Shown: positions 1 to 11,970 of the stretch, in pieces
Layout: the number at the start of each line of letters is the position of its first letter
How positions within the stretch are numbered: position 1 is the first letter of the stretch
NCBI GenBank assembly: GCA_007922195.1
Contig: ML682059.1
Location: forward strand, 15,974,965 to 16,038,964
Origin: Podocnemis expansa
Taxonomy: Eukaryota > Chordata > Testudines > Podocnemididae
Length of the DNA: 64,000 bases
Direction of reading: 5' to 3'
Position numbers and translations under genes: made by a program
The notes under the pieces: model-generated
Seen by the model: the letters and a program-made list of their open reading frames with translations, nothing else
Told to the model about the DNA's origin: nothing
Database searches by the model: none

Positions 1-2510
1 GAGTGCCAGAGTGGGGAAAAAGCCTTGACAATGTCTTTCACCAAGATTGTCTATATGAAGAGTTCTAAAGTTATAGAGTTTAAGGCAAGAAGGGCCCATC
101 AGCTCATTTAATCTGACCTCCTGTATAGCACAAGTTATCAGTATCACCAAGTTTCTACACACTAAACAAAATTAGGCAAAAGTATTCCAGCCCATAGGGG
201 ACAAGATTATTATGCGCCCCATGCAGAGAATAGTCGGGACTGAGGAGCAGCAGTGCTTGAGGCCTCAGCAATGGCAAGGAAACAATTAAATCAGATATAT
301 CCAAATAATCCTGGCAAATGACATGCACCTACATGTTATAGAAGAAAGCAAAAATCTCCCATGGTCACTGTGAATGGGATCTGAGGAAAATGCTTTCCTG
401 ACCCCATATATGGTGATCTATGGCTGGCCCTGAACCAAATGGTGCCCCAGTCAAGAAGAATCTTCTGAGACCCTCCTTCCATTTGTTAAACTTTTGAATA
501 CCTAATTTTTTACAAGGTTTGCAGTATTGCAACTGGCCTCTCACTTCACTTCAGGTTGTTCTTACATCTCACTGACTGACTGGCAATTCCCCACTCCTTG
601 TATACCCTGGAGGGCATGCCTGACAGCTTTCTAGGAGATGTAAGGAAAATGTAGTTCACAGAAACCCTGAAACATGCAACAAAGTTCAGACATTCTAGGA
701 GATTAGTGAAAAAAGAATACATACATGGAATACCTAAAATATTTTACTTCAAATGTTCTGTTTTTCCTTTTGGTGCTAACAATAACAGCACCCTATAAAC
801 ACCTAAATCCAGCTCTGAACATGTGAGGAACCAGTGAGCCAAATATCCAAGAGAATGCTGAGTGCTGGCTTAGACCTCTGAGCCACCACACCCAAGACCC
901 ATCTCCAGTCATAATTTGTCCATCTCCCTCTTAAAATGAATTAAGTTTGACACAACTAAAGGGCAGCAAGTGAGGAAGTAAGTCTACAGCATTCCAGCCT
1001 GCCATGCACTAAGTCACTGTGTGAATCCTCTTCCCGTATGCTAAAATTTCCAATACAGCAGTAGGCCAGAGCGCTCTATGGAATATTTAATGTGTTGTAG
1101 CCTCATTTCTATAGCCAGTTATAAATGTGTGCAGCAGCCTATAGCACTGTAGGTTCATGTGTCATGCACTCACACTCTGTATAGACAAGCTCATATTTTT
1201 GGGATGGTACTATGGCAGATATGGATATTTACTGCTATTCTGGAATTTTGTGGACTTAGATCAAATAATTATACCAAGCGTAAATCATACCAAATCAAGG
1301 ATTAACATAGTGGAAAACATTTGGTGCATTTTGAAAATATTCAAAAAACCTTCTAAGAAATTCCTACAAAACTGGTGCCTGTTCCTGATACCACCAAAGT
1401 CGGTAACAGAACTCTTATTGACTTAATTGGTGTCCAAAGGGTTCTTGTTTTACACAATGAGTAGTTCAAAAAGAGGTGCTAGTCATCTTAGCTTTAGTCA
1501 GTAATTGTATTACAGAAAATGCATCTCCATAATAATACCAGTCTGCTCTGTGTATGTGCTGCATGCTGGCTTGATGTGCACCCAACAATAATAAAACATT
1601 CAAAATGTGAAAGGAAGAAACTATTATGCATAAGTCATTGTTAGTACAAAGCCAATTCTGTATTGTAGGATGGTGTCCAGAAACATACTCAAAGTAAGGA
1701 AAGATATTTCTTTCTCTAAAAACAAACCTGATTCTTAATTTAAGCCATGTTTAGTTGAAATGTATTTTCTTTTCTTTATTTTTCCTGTATGGTTTTACCA
1801 CTGTTATGCTGCAGAACTCTTTTATAGTAACAATGCCATTTACAGGCTTCTTTCTTACTCAGAAAGGCAAAATGTCATTTAACTATTTCTAATTCTAAAA
1901 CAAAACCTTAATCTAGCCAAATTGCCTTAATTGTTTTATTGAAGAGTTCTCAAACAGGCTGGTACTCATTAGTTCATACATTCACTTAGAACCAATATTT
2001 CGAAAACTTGACACCAATCAACAGTAGCAGTTTAGACAAGTGTGCATAAAGGGCTACATCCTGGGAAGTGCTGAGCATTCTGATTCAGCAAAACACATAA
2101 GCATACACTCAATTTACGGCAAGTGAGTAGCTCCACCAACTTCACTAGGACTGCTCATAATCTTGAAGCTAAACCTATACTTCAGTGGTTCTCTGGATTA
2201 GGCTCAGAGGGCTCACTAGCTTCCAGGACTGAAACCAAAGGGAACATGTGTACTGTTCATAGGATATTTGAAATGAATAGAGTATTATGGGGACTTAAAA
2301 AGAAGCTACTCCTGTTGATATGTACTACTCCCTCTTTATAAGGAACTCAAGCATTTGAGCCAGCTTGGATGAAAGACACGCATTTGATCTTTTATATAGC
2401 AAACTATAAATCAATAGTTTCTAATGTATAGGAGTCACTATGGCTAGTGATTGGAAGAGGCAACTGAAACTAGTACCCTTACACTTTCTTTCTTGTTCTG
2501 ATATTCACTC
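1..2510. other. Unannotated AT-rich unique DNA
   Basis: No repeat family, exon-like segment or convincing long ORF is visible. The short ORFs here lack recognisable domains and are compatible with chance in AT-rich DNA. Confidence 0.5.
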
Positions 2511-2513
2511 ACT

Positions 2514-2884
2514 GGGTATGTCCACATGTCTCTTTTATTTTGAAATAACACTGGTTATTTTGAAATAAAAAAGATTAGGTCCACATGATGTTTTCTTATT
2601 TTGAAATGACAGGCTCTGTCATTTTGAAATAAGAATTGTCATTTCAAAACAACTTAAACCCCATTCATTTCGAAACAGCTGTTATTTCAAAATAAGGCCA
2701 TTTGGACATGTTGTTTTGAAACAATGCCATTGTTTCAAAACAACATGTCCAAAAGGCCTTATTTCGAAATAACCATTTAGAAATAATAGCCATTTCGATA
2801 GCAGGCTTTCCCTTAATTCGAATTAATATTTTCTTAATTCGAAATAACTTATTTTGAAATAACAATGTATATGTGGACATTGCC
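2514..2884. mobile_element. Palindromic MITE (TTCGAA family), copy 1
   Basis: The ends are imperfect terminal inverted repeats: GGGTATGTCCACAT on the left and the complement of GGCAATGTCCACAT on the right. An ACT trinucleotide lies directly outside each end (2511-2513 and 2885-2887), fitting a 3-bp target duplication. The interior is a chain of short palindromes of the TATTTCGAAATA and GTTTTGAAAC types, with many CpGs decayed to TTTGAA or TTCAAA. There is no coding capacity. The 3-bp duplication and GG-starting ends suggest a PIF/Harbinger-like non-autonomous element, but no transposase is present to prove this. Confidence 0.75.
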
Positions 2885-2889
2885 ACTGT

Positions 2890-2990
2890 ATCACTTTGGT
2901 CAAGTCACTTAACATCTCTTTGCCTCACTTTTCCCAAAAGTATAAAATGAACCTTGTCTGTTTCACAAGCACGGTGTTTAAAAGTGGTAT
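2890..2990 (+). repeat. MIR/CORE-SINE-like fragment
   Basis: The stretch with GGTCAAGTCACTTAACATCT, then TTTGCCTCA and a TATAAAATGAA-type run, resembles the conserved core of MIR-type SINEs. It abuts the right end of the neighbouring MITE, and no tRNA-derived head is visible. The assignment is from memory of the core pattern. Confidence 0.5.
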
Positions 2991-5900
2991 TCAAGTTTGG
3001 CAACAAACTCTGAGATATTTTGATGCAAGGCACTAAAGAAAGGAGGATGATGTTATTAAGTAATAATACCTAAAGTAAGTTCTATGATTGGATTTAAGAC
3101 AGCTGAGAATAAGAGATTAGTCCCTTTTATGAGGGACAGTATTATAAGGGCTTTATTTATTATAGAGCTGACATTTCATCATAGAAAAATGTTTTGTGAT
3201 TTGTAAAATTACAAAGAAAACCCTTGTTTTAAATAAAGGAAATAAAGTGCAGTGTGTACTCAGAGCTATCCTTTCTACTGCCTACCCTAAAATATTATTC
3301 CACCTCTAACTCTGTAGAAGGTTCACAATTACTCTCAACTCTGACTAGTGTTTAGGCTGTAGTTAACAGGACATCTCCCTCACTGAAGCACAATCCTATC
3401 CTTCTGTGCACCTACCTCAGAGGTTTTCAGTCCTCCATTTTATCACACAGGCTGAGGGGCATGGGCCCTTGAACAGTTGCAGTCTTTTCCAGCTGGCCTA
3501 TCATTGGAGGGGAAGGCTCTTGCTGATTGCTCACTCAGAGTACGTAGAGGTGCTCAGGTCTATCCTCCCCACTATGTTCCAGTCTAGGACCCAATGAGAG
3601 CAGCTGTATCTAATGCCACAGCCTCCAGTCAACTTCCTACTTCTGTCTCCTTCAGCTTCCAGACTATATCTCTTCAATCCAATTTCTGAACTACTCAGTC
3701 TATCCCTTGGTTCTCCTTTATGGGTTTACACGGTCTGTATTGTCAGGCTCCTAGTCAGCAAATTCCTTTCAGAACAGTCATCTGCTCTTTTTGAGAGCCC
3801 TTTTCTGAACTGCTCTGTTTTGTTTTTTGAAGTCCAGCTTCCAGCTTGTGCAGGCTTCATAGGTGTGTTTGGGCAGAGCTCACAAAGCCCAGAGCTGTCC
3901 TTTAGCACTTTGCTCTCTCATGCAGAGTTTCTGTATCCCACTAGAAACTTAATCCATATAGTGGCAAACTAAAATTTCAGAAGGCTACAAGCTCTTAAAT
4001 AAAAACAGAAAAATGAAAGCAGAAGTCTTCCACTGGAGAAATCTTACGTTTCCCTATTAGCTATAGATTTTATGGACATTATTACTGATGGAGTAAGAGA
4101 AACAACTTGGAAATGTTACGTGCTCAGATTCCACAATGAGGATCAGAGCATAGGCAATTAAATAGAATAGACTACAAACAGGATAAAATACACCTGCAGC
4201 TAAAAATGAGCTGTAACCCACCCCCAGAGTAGATATGAAACTAATTTTCCATTGCTATGTATTTACATGTTTTTTTAAATCCCTGTCAAATGAGCATAAA
4301 ATAGGTGTAAAGCACTACCATTTTTATTTGGTAGTGGTTTTGCATCAACTTTGCATAGATGTATATGACTACATAAGGTTCATGTGGGTGGAAAAAATCA
4401 CACTTGTGTGAACGTTCAGATGCACAACAGCTGGAGCAGTAAGGCCAATGATGCCTATATATAATATCTCCTGAGATTAATGTTATAGGTTATAAAATGA
4501 AAGTCATTTTTAACATTTTCAAAGCATCACAGTTCCAAGGAAATCCCAAGTGCTAGCATTTTGGTATGCAAAATCAGTTTATTTCTCCAATGCAGAATGA
4601 AGCAGTCTTTAAGCAGCAAATGCCGCACAAAAAAGAAGTCTGTAACAGGGTATTGCCTGCAATGAGAGATTTCACAAGGCATAACAACTAAAATCTCTCT
4701 CAATCCATGCAAATTTTGGGCCTGATCCTACAAAATCAGAGACGTAAGCAATCACACAAGTCAATGGGACAATAACATTAGCAAAGACTGCAGGACAGGG
4801 CTATTAAATCAGTTCCTGGAACATTCTCTGGCTCAGAAGTTTCAACTGGCTCTTATTTTCTTCTGCTTCTCGTTAGCTCTTATAGTTGTGCTGTTTTGAT
4901 GTGAACTGATTTTAAGAGGTCAGGCAGGTTAAATGCTGTTTGATTAAAATCAGAACACCCAGCAAGTACTATTTCACAGTTTGCCTTTGTTGGCCTCTTC
5001 ATCTGGGAATTCAGGAAGACACCTTTAGCTTCAGAAAAGCAGCGGTATTTTTTTTTTCCTATGGCTTAAAGAGAAACAAAGAAAAAAAGCCACATTGTAT
5101 ATGTTTTTCTGGCAATAGGCCTGCCACTGTTTATCAAGCCAAGGCAAATCCAATTAGCCTGTGGCCTGCCTCCCAACCTTATTAACCTGCTCAGCTGTGA
5201 GAAACTCAACAGCCCCTGCCAATATCTCATTTCTCCAGCAGCTGATAAGATCAGTTCAAGATATTCAATGGGGTTTCCTTTCACTTCAGCTTCATCATAG
5301 TCACTGGCATCTTAACCATAGTGGCCGGATCTTATTTTCCTCTCATTTACTACATGAAATAGGATGGCAACTCCAAGGCCTATATAGCTTGTTGGAACAA
5401 ACGCTGATCAGGCCTTCACACTGTTTGACAGGATGGGCTGATTTTCCTTATCATGGCTTGCCCACAAAGGCCTAGGCCAGGCCTGGATTATTAGCATTCC
5501 TTGGTGAGATGCGTCAGGCCTATTTCTGTCACACAGACGGATTGAGCCTTTCACTCAGGCTTGCGAATGAGTGACACATGGCCTGACTGGGAGGACAACA
5601 TTGTTATTTGAGTTAAGAAATCAATTTGTATCAAATGTACACCGTAATTTATTTGTTGGCTTTGAAGGGAACCTGGCTGAGATAAATGGGAATGGGTTTC
5701 TTTTTTTCCCCCTATGCTGAGCTGATAAAGTTCTTGTGAAGCTCCAGATAGCTCCAGTCAGAGCCAAAGTGACAAACATGTTTAAAGTTGCACAGTGATC
5801 TTTAAATCTCAAAAAGAACACCTTGTTGGACATGATAGAACATTTTTTACCTTTTCCCTCTATCTGTCAGAAAGCTGCTGTGACACATTGCTTTAGTATT

Positions 5901-7298
5901 TTTGCTGACATTTTCTTTATCAAGCACATCTGTTTGTGGTCGAAAGATGCTTATTCCTATTTTCTTCAGTCTACAGCAGCCAAGGAAGCTGTGAAAAGGA
6001 GGCAAGAAAATGAGACCTTCTTTCCAGGAATAACACTTGTTTTATTTATTTATTTTTGTTTAGCTTGTAATATTCTTGATCACACTCAAACACAAAATTT
6101 TGACTATTCTTTAAAGGAGGAAAGAAGTGTATGTGAATATTTATCATGAAAGCCTTCATTTTTCACAAACTCTTATGGGATTTAAGTTGATGGTCTGTCA
6201 ATTTTTAATAATAATAATAATAATAATAATAATGAACTAGACAGAATTTAGACTCATTGGCTTTCTGCTCTGTTACAGATATAAAAATTATCCTAAGTGC
6301 TGGCTCTATGCATAAATGATTTATCTTTGAAATAATACAAATAATCAAAAACTACCTTTATTACTTCAAGTATGCCTGTAGCTACAACTGCAGAATGAAA
6401 AAAATGCCAACAAACTGTAGCTAAGCACAGACAGGCCTGTTGACATCTCTGTGCAATAATCCTGTTGTTTTTCATTTTTTTTTCTTTTCAAAAGTGATAT
6501 AAGTAGAATATGGCATACCAAATAATTGTATAATACACATTATCCGTCCATTGTCTGCATAATGAATTTACAGCTTTTGGTTTATATATTGGCACTGTTT
6601 TATATATATGTGCATGTACATGGACGCACACACACAAACACTAAAGAGAAATAGATACTGTTGATTGTATTCTAGTATCAGGACCATGCCAACCAGCAGA
6701 GGTATAACCATTCTCAAATGCAAATTCAATCTCAGACCCTTTAAACTGTATAACCATGATAAAATATCCACTCTTCCCATTTAGAAACCAGGTCAAATGG
6801 GATTAGCAGGGAGTATGATTTCCAGTAAATTAGTATTAGAAAGTGTTAGATTTATTAATAACCTAATTGCACCATCCCTGATTTGGGGCTGTGCCTGAGT
6901 TGTGCTGAACCAGGTGGCCACAGAAAGAAATAACAACGTATCAGCAATAATCATTCCTCACCTAACTGCCCAGTTATAATTAAAATAGCACTCTCCTAAA
7001 CTCACTTTCGTTAGATTATTTATACTGTTGGCAGGAGAGTAGGCAGCAATCTTTGCAGTCATTTACACCCAGACACACAGACCCTGGAATTGTGCATAGC
7101 CCTGCACAGAGGCTTGTTCTCTAAGGACCTGCTGCTCATATCTCTCTCTGCATCTGCACAGTTGCAGTACTGCAAATTCTGGATATATTTTGTGATTATT
7201 TTTAAGCCCCATCTCCTGGAAACTAGTAATCACATTTTCATTTTGTAAACTGCAAGATTCTAGCCCTTGAGATCATGACTCAAGTGCATCCTAAAGTC
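2991..7298. other. Mostly unique AT-rich DNA
   Basis: Apart from an AAT microsatellite at 6206-6233 and short CA runs near 6628, I see no repeat element. The section around 4.9-5.75 kb is less AT-rich and rich in CAGCTG and TGATAAG-like words; it could be regulatory, but sequence alone cannot show that. Confidence 0.4.
6206..6233. repeat. (TAA)n microsatellite
   Basis: A perfect trinucleotide run of about nine TAA units in otherwise unique DNA. It is probably length-polymorphic. Confidence 0.95.
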
Positions 7299-7301
7299 TT
7301 A

Positions 7302-7645
7302 GGGTAAGTCCACATGAGTCTTTTATTTCGAAACAACACTGGTTGTTTCGAAATAAAAACCTGAATGTCCACACGATGTTTTCTTATTTCAAAATGACAG
7401 CCTCTGTCATTTCAAAATAAGAACCGTCATTTCAAAACAGCTTAAACCCCATTCATTTTGAACGGCTGTTATTTTGAAATGTTTATTTCAAAATAACGCC
7501 GTTTGGACATGTTGTTTCGAAACAACATGTCCAAACGGCCTTATTTCAAAATAACCATTCTGAAATAACAGCTGCTTCGAAAACAGGCTTTCCCTTAATT
7601 CGAATTAACTTATTTCGAAATAATGATGTATGTTTGGACATAGCC
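7302..7645. mobile_element. Palindromic MITE (TTCGAA family), copy 2
   Basis: The left end is GGGTAAGTCCACATGAG and the right end TTTGGACATAGCC. TTA flanks both sides (7299-7301 and 7646-7648), a clean 3-bp duplication of the TWA type expected for PIF/Harbinger elements. The interior consists of repeated TTATTTCGAAA and TTTCAAAATAA palindromes. It keeps more TTCGAA CpG words than the other copies, so it may be relatively young. Non-coding. Confidence 0.8.
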
Positions 7646-8752
7646 TTAGAAACCAAAAGGGAAAATAAAATACACACACAATCTCATGAGTATTTAGGCC
7701 ACCACCATGTTTTTTTGGGGGGACTGAAGTCATGACTCCTTGTTTTCTAGCTCTAACTACTAAAGATAAAAAACTATCCCTTTATCCCTGAAGCTTCTTA
7801 TGCAATTTGTGTGGCATTGAGGGCCAGATCCCTAGAACAGCCATGCTTTCAAACAGGAACATTTTCATTTACATGTCATGTGACAGTCTAAATCTACTCA
7901 TGTAAATTAATAACTGTGTGACACCTCAGTGCAGATGAAGATTTATGGAGAATTTATACTTTTATTTTTACTTCCTAATTTAGTAATAGTCACTGACAAT
8001 AGGATAATTTTGACCCCCACTCAGCAGGTGGGGAGACAGACTTCTCCTACACTGATGCAAGACCATCCAATCTTGCCCACAACCTTTTTACTCCATAAAA
8101 AAGACCCCCAATTCACTCATTTTGGTCCCTTCCTGTACCTTGTATTACACCTGTACTTGAATGGGACTCCACAGTGTCACCAGCTCTTATTAATTCATCA
8201 CAAGTTACATAATTTTGGCCTCTGTTGAAGGCAGTCCCTCAATGAAATGAAAATGTATAATCTTCACATGATTTTTCAAAGGAGGAAAAGATAGATATTA
8301 TCCATGTAATTCTGTGTGGTCTAATGCAAATAGAAGTATATTCTAGGACTGGAGAGAATGAGATTTATTTCCAGGTCTTTCCCAGAAGCACTTCATAAGC
8401 CTAGGTATTTGTCTAGGATTGATACCTGAGAGAGTGGGTGTAACTAGCTGTCACTCATGAGATTCCTGAGAGCTCATTCTGGAATCCTGGTCTTTAACAT
8501 AACAGAGACACAGCTCAGCCACTTTACCAAACAGTCTTTCAGACAGAGGAAGTCACACTAAGTACTGTGTATCCAATCCACTAACATAATATGACTTTGT
8601 ATCACTCACTGGCAATTAGATCACACGGAGAGTTTTATGACTCTGCAATTATCTCTACATAAAGATAGCTGGTGTTTTATGAGAGGAGGATCAAGTTGTA
8701 AAATGACAGATCCCAAATTCAGTCTTTCCAGTGTTCCAAATAGGAACACTAC

Positions 8753-9145
8753 GGCTGTGTTCAGAGGAAAATTTTATTTTGAAACAACAGCCGCTGTTTC
8801 AAAATAAAATTTATGTCCACATGACGTTCCGTTATTTCAAAACAACGGGACCCATTGTTTCAAAATAACGGCCATTATTTTGAAACAGTAAAACCTCACT
8901 TGAAATTGAAATAGCCATTGTTTCAAAACAGCTGTTTCAAAACAACGGCATTCAGACACATAGTTTCAAAACAACACCATTGTTTCAAAACAACTGTTTT
9001 GAAACATGTCCAAACAGCCTTATTTTGAAATAACCATTTCAAAAAAACAGCCATTTTGATAGCAGGCTTTCTCTTAATTTGAATTAACATTTTCTTAATT
9101 TGAATGAACTTATTTTGAAATAACAGTTTACGTGGGAACATAGCC
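8753..9145. mobile_element. Palindromic MITE, CpG-depleted copy
   Basis: The left end is GGCTGTGTTCAGAG and the right end GTGGGAACATAGCC. The flanks TAC and TAT fit a mutated 3-bp duplication. The interior palindromes are mostly GTTTCAAAAC and TTTTGAAAC, with nearly every CpG lost, indicating an older copy or a different subfamily. It lies immediately upstream of a Penelope-like remnant. Confidence 0.7.
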
Positions 9146-9499
9146 TATTGTAGCCAGAATCAATAGGCCGCAATTGGCTCTCAGAGTCAAAGAGGGAGAA
9201 AAAAATAATTCTGTAGCTCGGAATTCCACTGGTGCTTCACAAATGCTTTCCTACAGCAGAAGAAAGACCCAAAACTGTCTAAACTACTATACACCACAAA
9301 CAGCAACAGTAATGACACCTTCAACCCACCCAACAACATTGTTAATCTTTCATGTTACATGCTTACTTCAGCAGAGGAATCAGTTTTCATTTTGGGGACT
9401 TTCCTTCTGCCCCACAACCCCCACACATAAGATAAAATTTTGTGGTGACCTGGAGAACTTACTTTTGTCATCTCAGATTGCACAAAAGACACTATTACT

Positions 9500-9886
9500 G
9501 GACATAATAAAACTAGCTACTCTATCAAAGGCTCATTCACCTTCTCTCCCACCAAACTGATTTATGCCATGATGTGCCAGAAATGCCCCTCTGCCTTATA
9601 TATTGGACAAACAGGACAGTCTCTGCACATAAATAAATAAATAAATAAATAAATAAATGGGAACAAATCTGACATCAGAAATGACATTTTAAAACTAATG
9701 GGTGAGCATTTCCATCTTTCTGATCACTCCACTGAGGATTTACTAATTTCTGTGCTCAGAGAGATGAAGACCAGAGCAAGGCTTCAAAGAGAACCTGCAG
9801 AGCTTGGATTTATTTGCAAATTTGATTGCATTGTTTCAGGGCTTAATAGGGACTTTGGGGTTTTTTTTCCTCATTACAATAGGTGA
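9500..9886 (+). pseudogene. GIY-YIG endonuclease domain remnant (Penelope-like)
   Basis: Conceptual translation across two frames gives LIYAMMCQKCPSALYIGQTG, which matches the CxxC-preceded Y-I-G core of the GIY-YIG nuclease of Penelope-like elements. It is followed by HLSDHSTEDLLISVL and AELGFICKFD blocks typical of the same domain's C-terminal side. The domain normally nicks target DNA during retrotransposition. Here it is broken: an AAAT tetranucleotide array sits just after the YIGQTGQSL motif, and the frame changes there. It cannot encode an active enzyme as it stands. Confidence 0.75.
9631..9658. repeat. (AAAT)n microsatellite inside the GIY-YIG remnant
   Basis: Seven AAAT units occupy the position expected for the arginine-rich segment after the YIG motif of the Penelope nuclease. 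The array therefore arose within former coding sequence. Confidence 0.9.
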
Positions 9887-10150
9887 TTTGACCTCACTTT
9901 CCTCTATGTGCTGTTTGCCTCCTAACAACTGCTTTGATTTGCTGTAACAATATGACCAGATCCCATGACTTACACCTGCCTGCATTTATTTTCCTCCCAT
10001 TCTGTAAGTTCCCACATCTTCAAAGCATTTGATGAAGTGGGATTTTCTCCCATGAAAGCTCATACAATAAATAAATTTGTTAGTCTTTAAGTGCCACAGG
10101 ACTCCTTGTTTGTTTTATGGAACTAGACTAACATGGCTGCCCCTTTGGAA

Positions 10151-10734
10151 CTTAGTAATATTCCAGTTTCCCAAACCTCTCTTGGGGCCACCCATTGTAA
10201 CTGGCAAGTTCTGTCTTCTCATTTAGTTATTCAGCCTTGCTAGGATCCAAGCAGGCCAGAGATGATGAACTTTTGCTTGTATCCATACTTATAGCTTCTT
10301 TTCACAGAAAACAAGCTCATTGAGTCATTGCTTACATGGCCTCTTTCTCCGAGGGCAGAAAAAGGTGAACAAAATGATGTCTGATCATCACACACAATGA
10401 CTACTTGCCTTTGAATGGACAAGAATTATCACTTTCCTGTTAAAGTTCTTCTTTGCATTACCCAAGGTTTCTTTCTTGTTTGATGTACAGTTTAGTTACT
10501 GAGGCATATACAATATAAAAGTTTGCTAAGCATTAGAACAGAATATTGATAAACTAAAACAATCTATGTAACATGCCATTATTTTTCATTATATATAAAC
10601 ACCAAATACATTCTTATACATTTAACAATCACTTTTATTTATATTAATACACAAATGAATAGATCTGACTAATAACTGTGAGTTTGTCAGTTCTTAACTG
10701 ATACTAGGACTTCTGCCAGAACTGGCACTTGGCT
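10151..10734. other. Unannotated unique DNA
   Basis: I see no recognisable element or exon here; a short minus-strand ORF at 10240-10422 has no recognisable domain. Confidence 0.4.
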
Positions 10735-10880
10735 TATCAGAATCACACACTGACCTTGATATTTCTGAGCCTTAATTCTCCACCTCTGAAATAGGAATGA
10801 TAGTACATCCTCACCACAAAAGTGTTTGTAAAAATAAATTATTTAATATTTTTGATGAGTGCCATAAGAAAGGGAATTAA
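10735..10880 (+). repeat. MIR/CORE-SINE-like fragment
   Basis: The run CTGAGCCTTAATTCTCCACC, then CTCTGAAATAGGAATGATAG, resembles the core and 3' part of MIR-type SINEs (CCTCAGTTTCC...CTGTAAAATGGGGATAATAA pattern). It is diverged, so the boundaries are approximate. Confidence 0.45.
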
Positions 10881-11335
10881 TAATTCTATCTTTGGAGCAG
10901 GATTTAAATAATGTGCAGTAAATAAAGCCTATGTTCACACACTGAACAATGAGGATCAAACAACATATTGAATGGATCCTGATTAATTGAATGCCATCTA
11001 TCCAGTGCACTGGATGAGGCAAGGGTCTTCTGGAAAAAAAATTGCATGTGATTGTTTAATTAAATATTTATCATAATGCATATGCACAATGGGGGCTGAA
11101 TTAAGAATCCCCAGGCACCATTAATTCTGACATTTCCTAACGTTTGATTCCTTGACTTTGCAACCTTGCTAATATTCCTTTAATATAGGTCCCCCCCTCA
11201 TGTTAGATAAATAAAAGTACCCAGGATTAATTTTTCAGGAACATTGTAAAACATTGTCTTGAAAAGTGAATGTGTATGTTGTGCTAATATTTGTTTTACT
11301 GTCTAAATGCTTAAATATTCATTGAGGCAGAGAGG

Positions 11336-11425
11336 GAATGACTTAATAGTTCAGTAGTTAAGGTACCCATGTTAAGAAGTGGGAAACCCATGTTGCTGGC
11401 CCCCTGCTTCCATGGATATTTAATT
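11336..11425 (+). repeat. Possible tRNA-derived SINE head
   Basis: The stretch AGTTCAGTAGTTAAGGTACC followed by AGAAGTGGGAAACCCATGTT resembles an A-box/B-box arrangement of a tRNA-derived SINE, but the B box is degraded. It lacks a cloverleaf and is not a tRNA gene. Confidence 0.35.
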
Positions 11426-11464
11426 GTTTATCCACAACTGAACAGCTTCAGTGGGAAACGCAAA

Positions 11465-11970
11465 GGGTATGTCCACACGTCTCTTTTATTTTGAAATAAC
11501 ACTGGTTATTTCAAAATAAAAGAGATTAGGTCTACATGACATATGCCTATTTTGAAATGATGGGCTCTGTCATTTTGAAATAAGAGACACCATCTTGAAA
11601 TAGCTTAAACCTACTTTAAATCAAAACAGCTGTTCTTTCGAAATGGTTATTTCAAAATAACACCATTCTGACATTATTTCGAAATAACCATTATTTTGAA
11701 ATAACACTTTTGCCCTTCTCCTTCCCAGGGTGCCTTCTTTTTAGCTTAAATTGGGTGGGAGCATGGCCCAGGGAGGGGGCCATATTTTCACACCTCCCAT
11801 GGTGCCACCTCTCCTAAAGCGAAATAGCAAGTCCTGTGTTGTACTTGCTATTTTGCTTTGAGCTTTTCCCTTAATTCGAATTAATTTATTTCAAAATAAG
11901 GACTTTATTTCAAAATAACTTATTCTGAAATAACTTATTTCAAAATAACAATGTATGTGTGGACATAGCC
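11465..11970 (+). mobile_element. Palindromic MITE with conserved GC-rich core module
   Basis: The left end is GGGTATGTCCACACGTCTC and the right end ATGTGTGGACATAGCC. The flanks AAA and TAA may be a mutated 3-bp duplication. Unlike the shorter copies, it carries an internal GC-richer module at about 11708-11850, including CTCCTTCCCAGGGTGCCTTC, a GGAGCATGGCCC word and CACACCTCCCATGGTGCC. This module recurs at 20.3, 60.1, 61.4, 62.4 (inverted) and 63.4 kb. Non-coding. Confidence 0.75.

Larger units (their letters stand above)
9146..10150 (+). mobile_element. Penelope-like element, internally deleted
   Basis: Three parts of a Penelope-like element can be recognised in order: an N-terminal conserved block (LSFCPTT at about 9396-9416, followed by FCGDLEN), a GIY-YIG region (about 9530-9870), and a 3' tail containing ATGAAAGCTCATACAATAAA and ending near 10150. 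The reverse-transcriptase palm between the first two blocks is missing, so this copy is internally deleted. The tail recurs at 21.1, 40.9, 48.7 and 52.7 kb. Confidence 0.75.

Noticed and set aside
2665..2886. 73-codon minus-strand ORF rich in Phe/Lys
   Set aside because: It is generated by the TTCGAA palindrome chain of a MITE; a similar ORF appears in the copy at 8.9-9.1 kb.
8753..9145. Treating the palindromic MITE as part of the adjacent Penelope-like element
   Set aside because: It has its own terminal repeats and ends exactly before Penelope-like sequence begins.
11336..11425. Possible tRNA gene
   Set aside because: Only A-box and B-box-like words are seen, with no cloverleaf; a SINE head is more likely.
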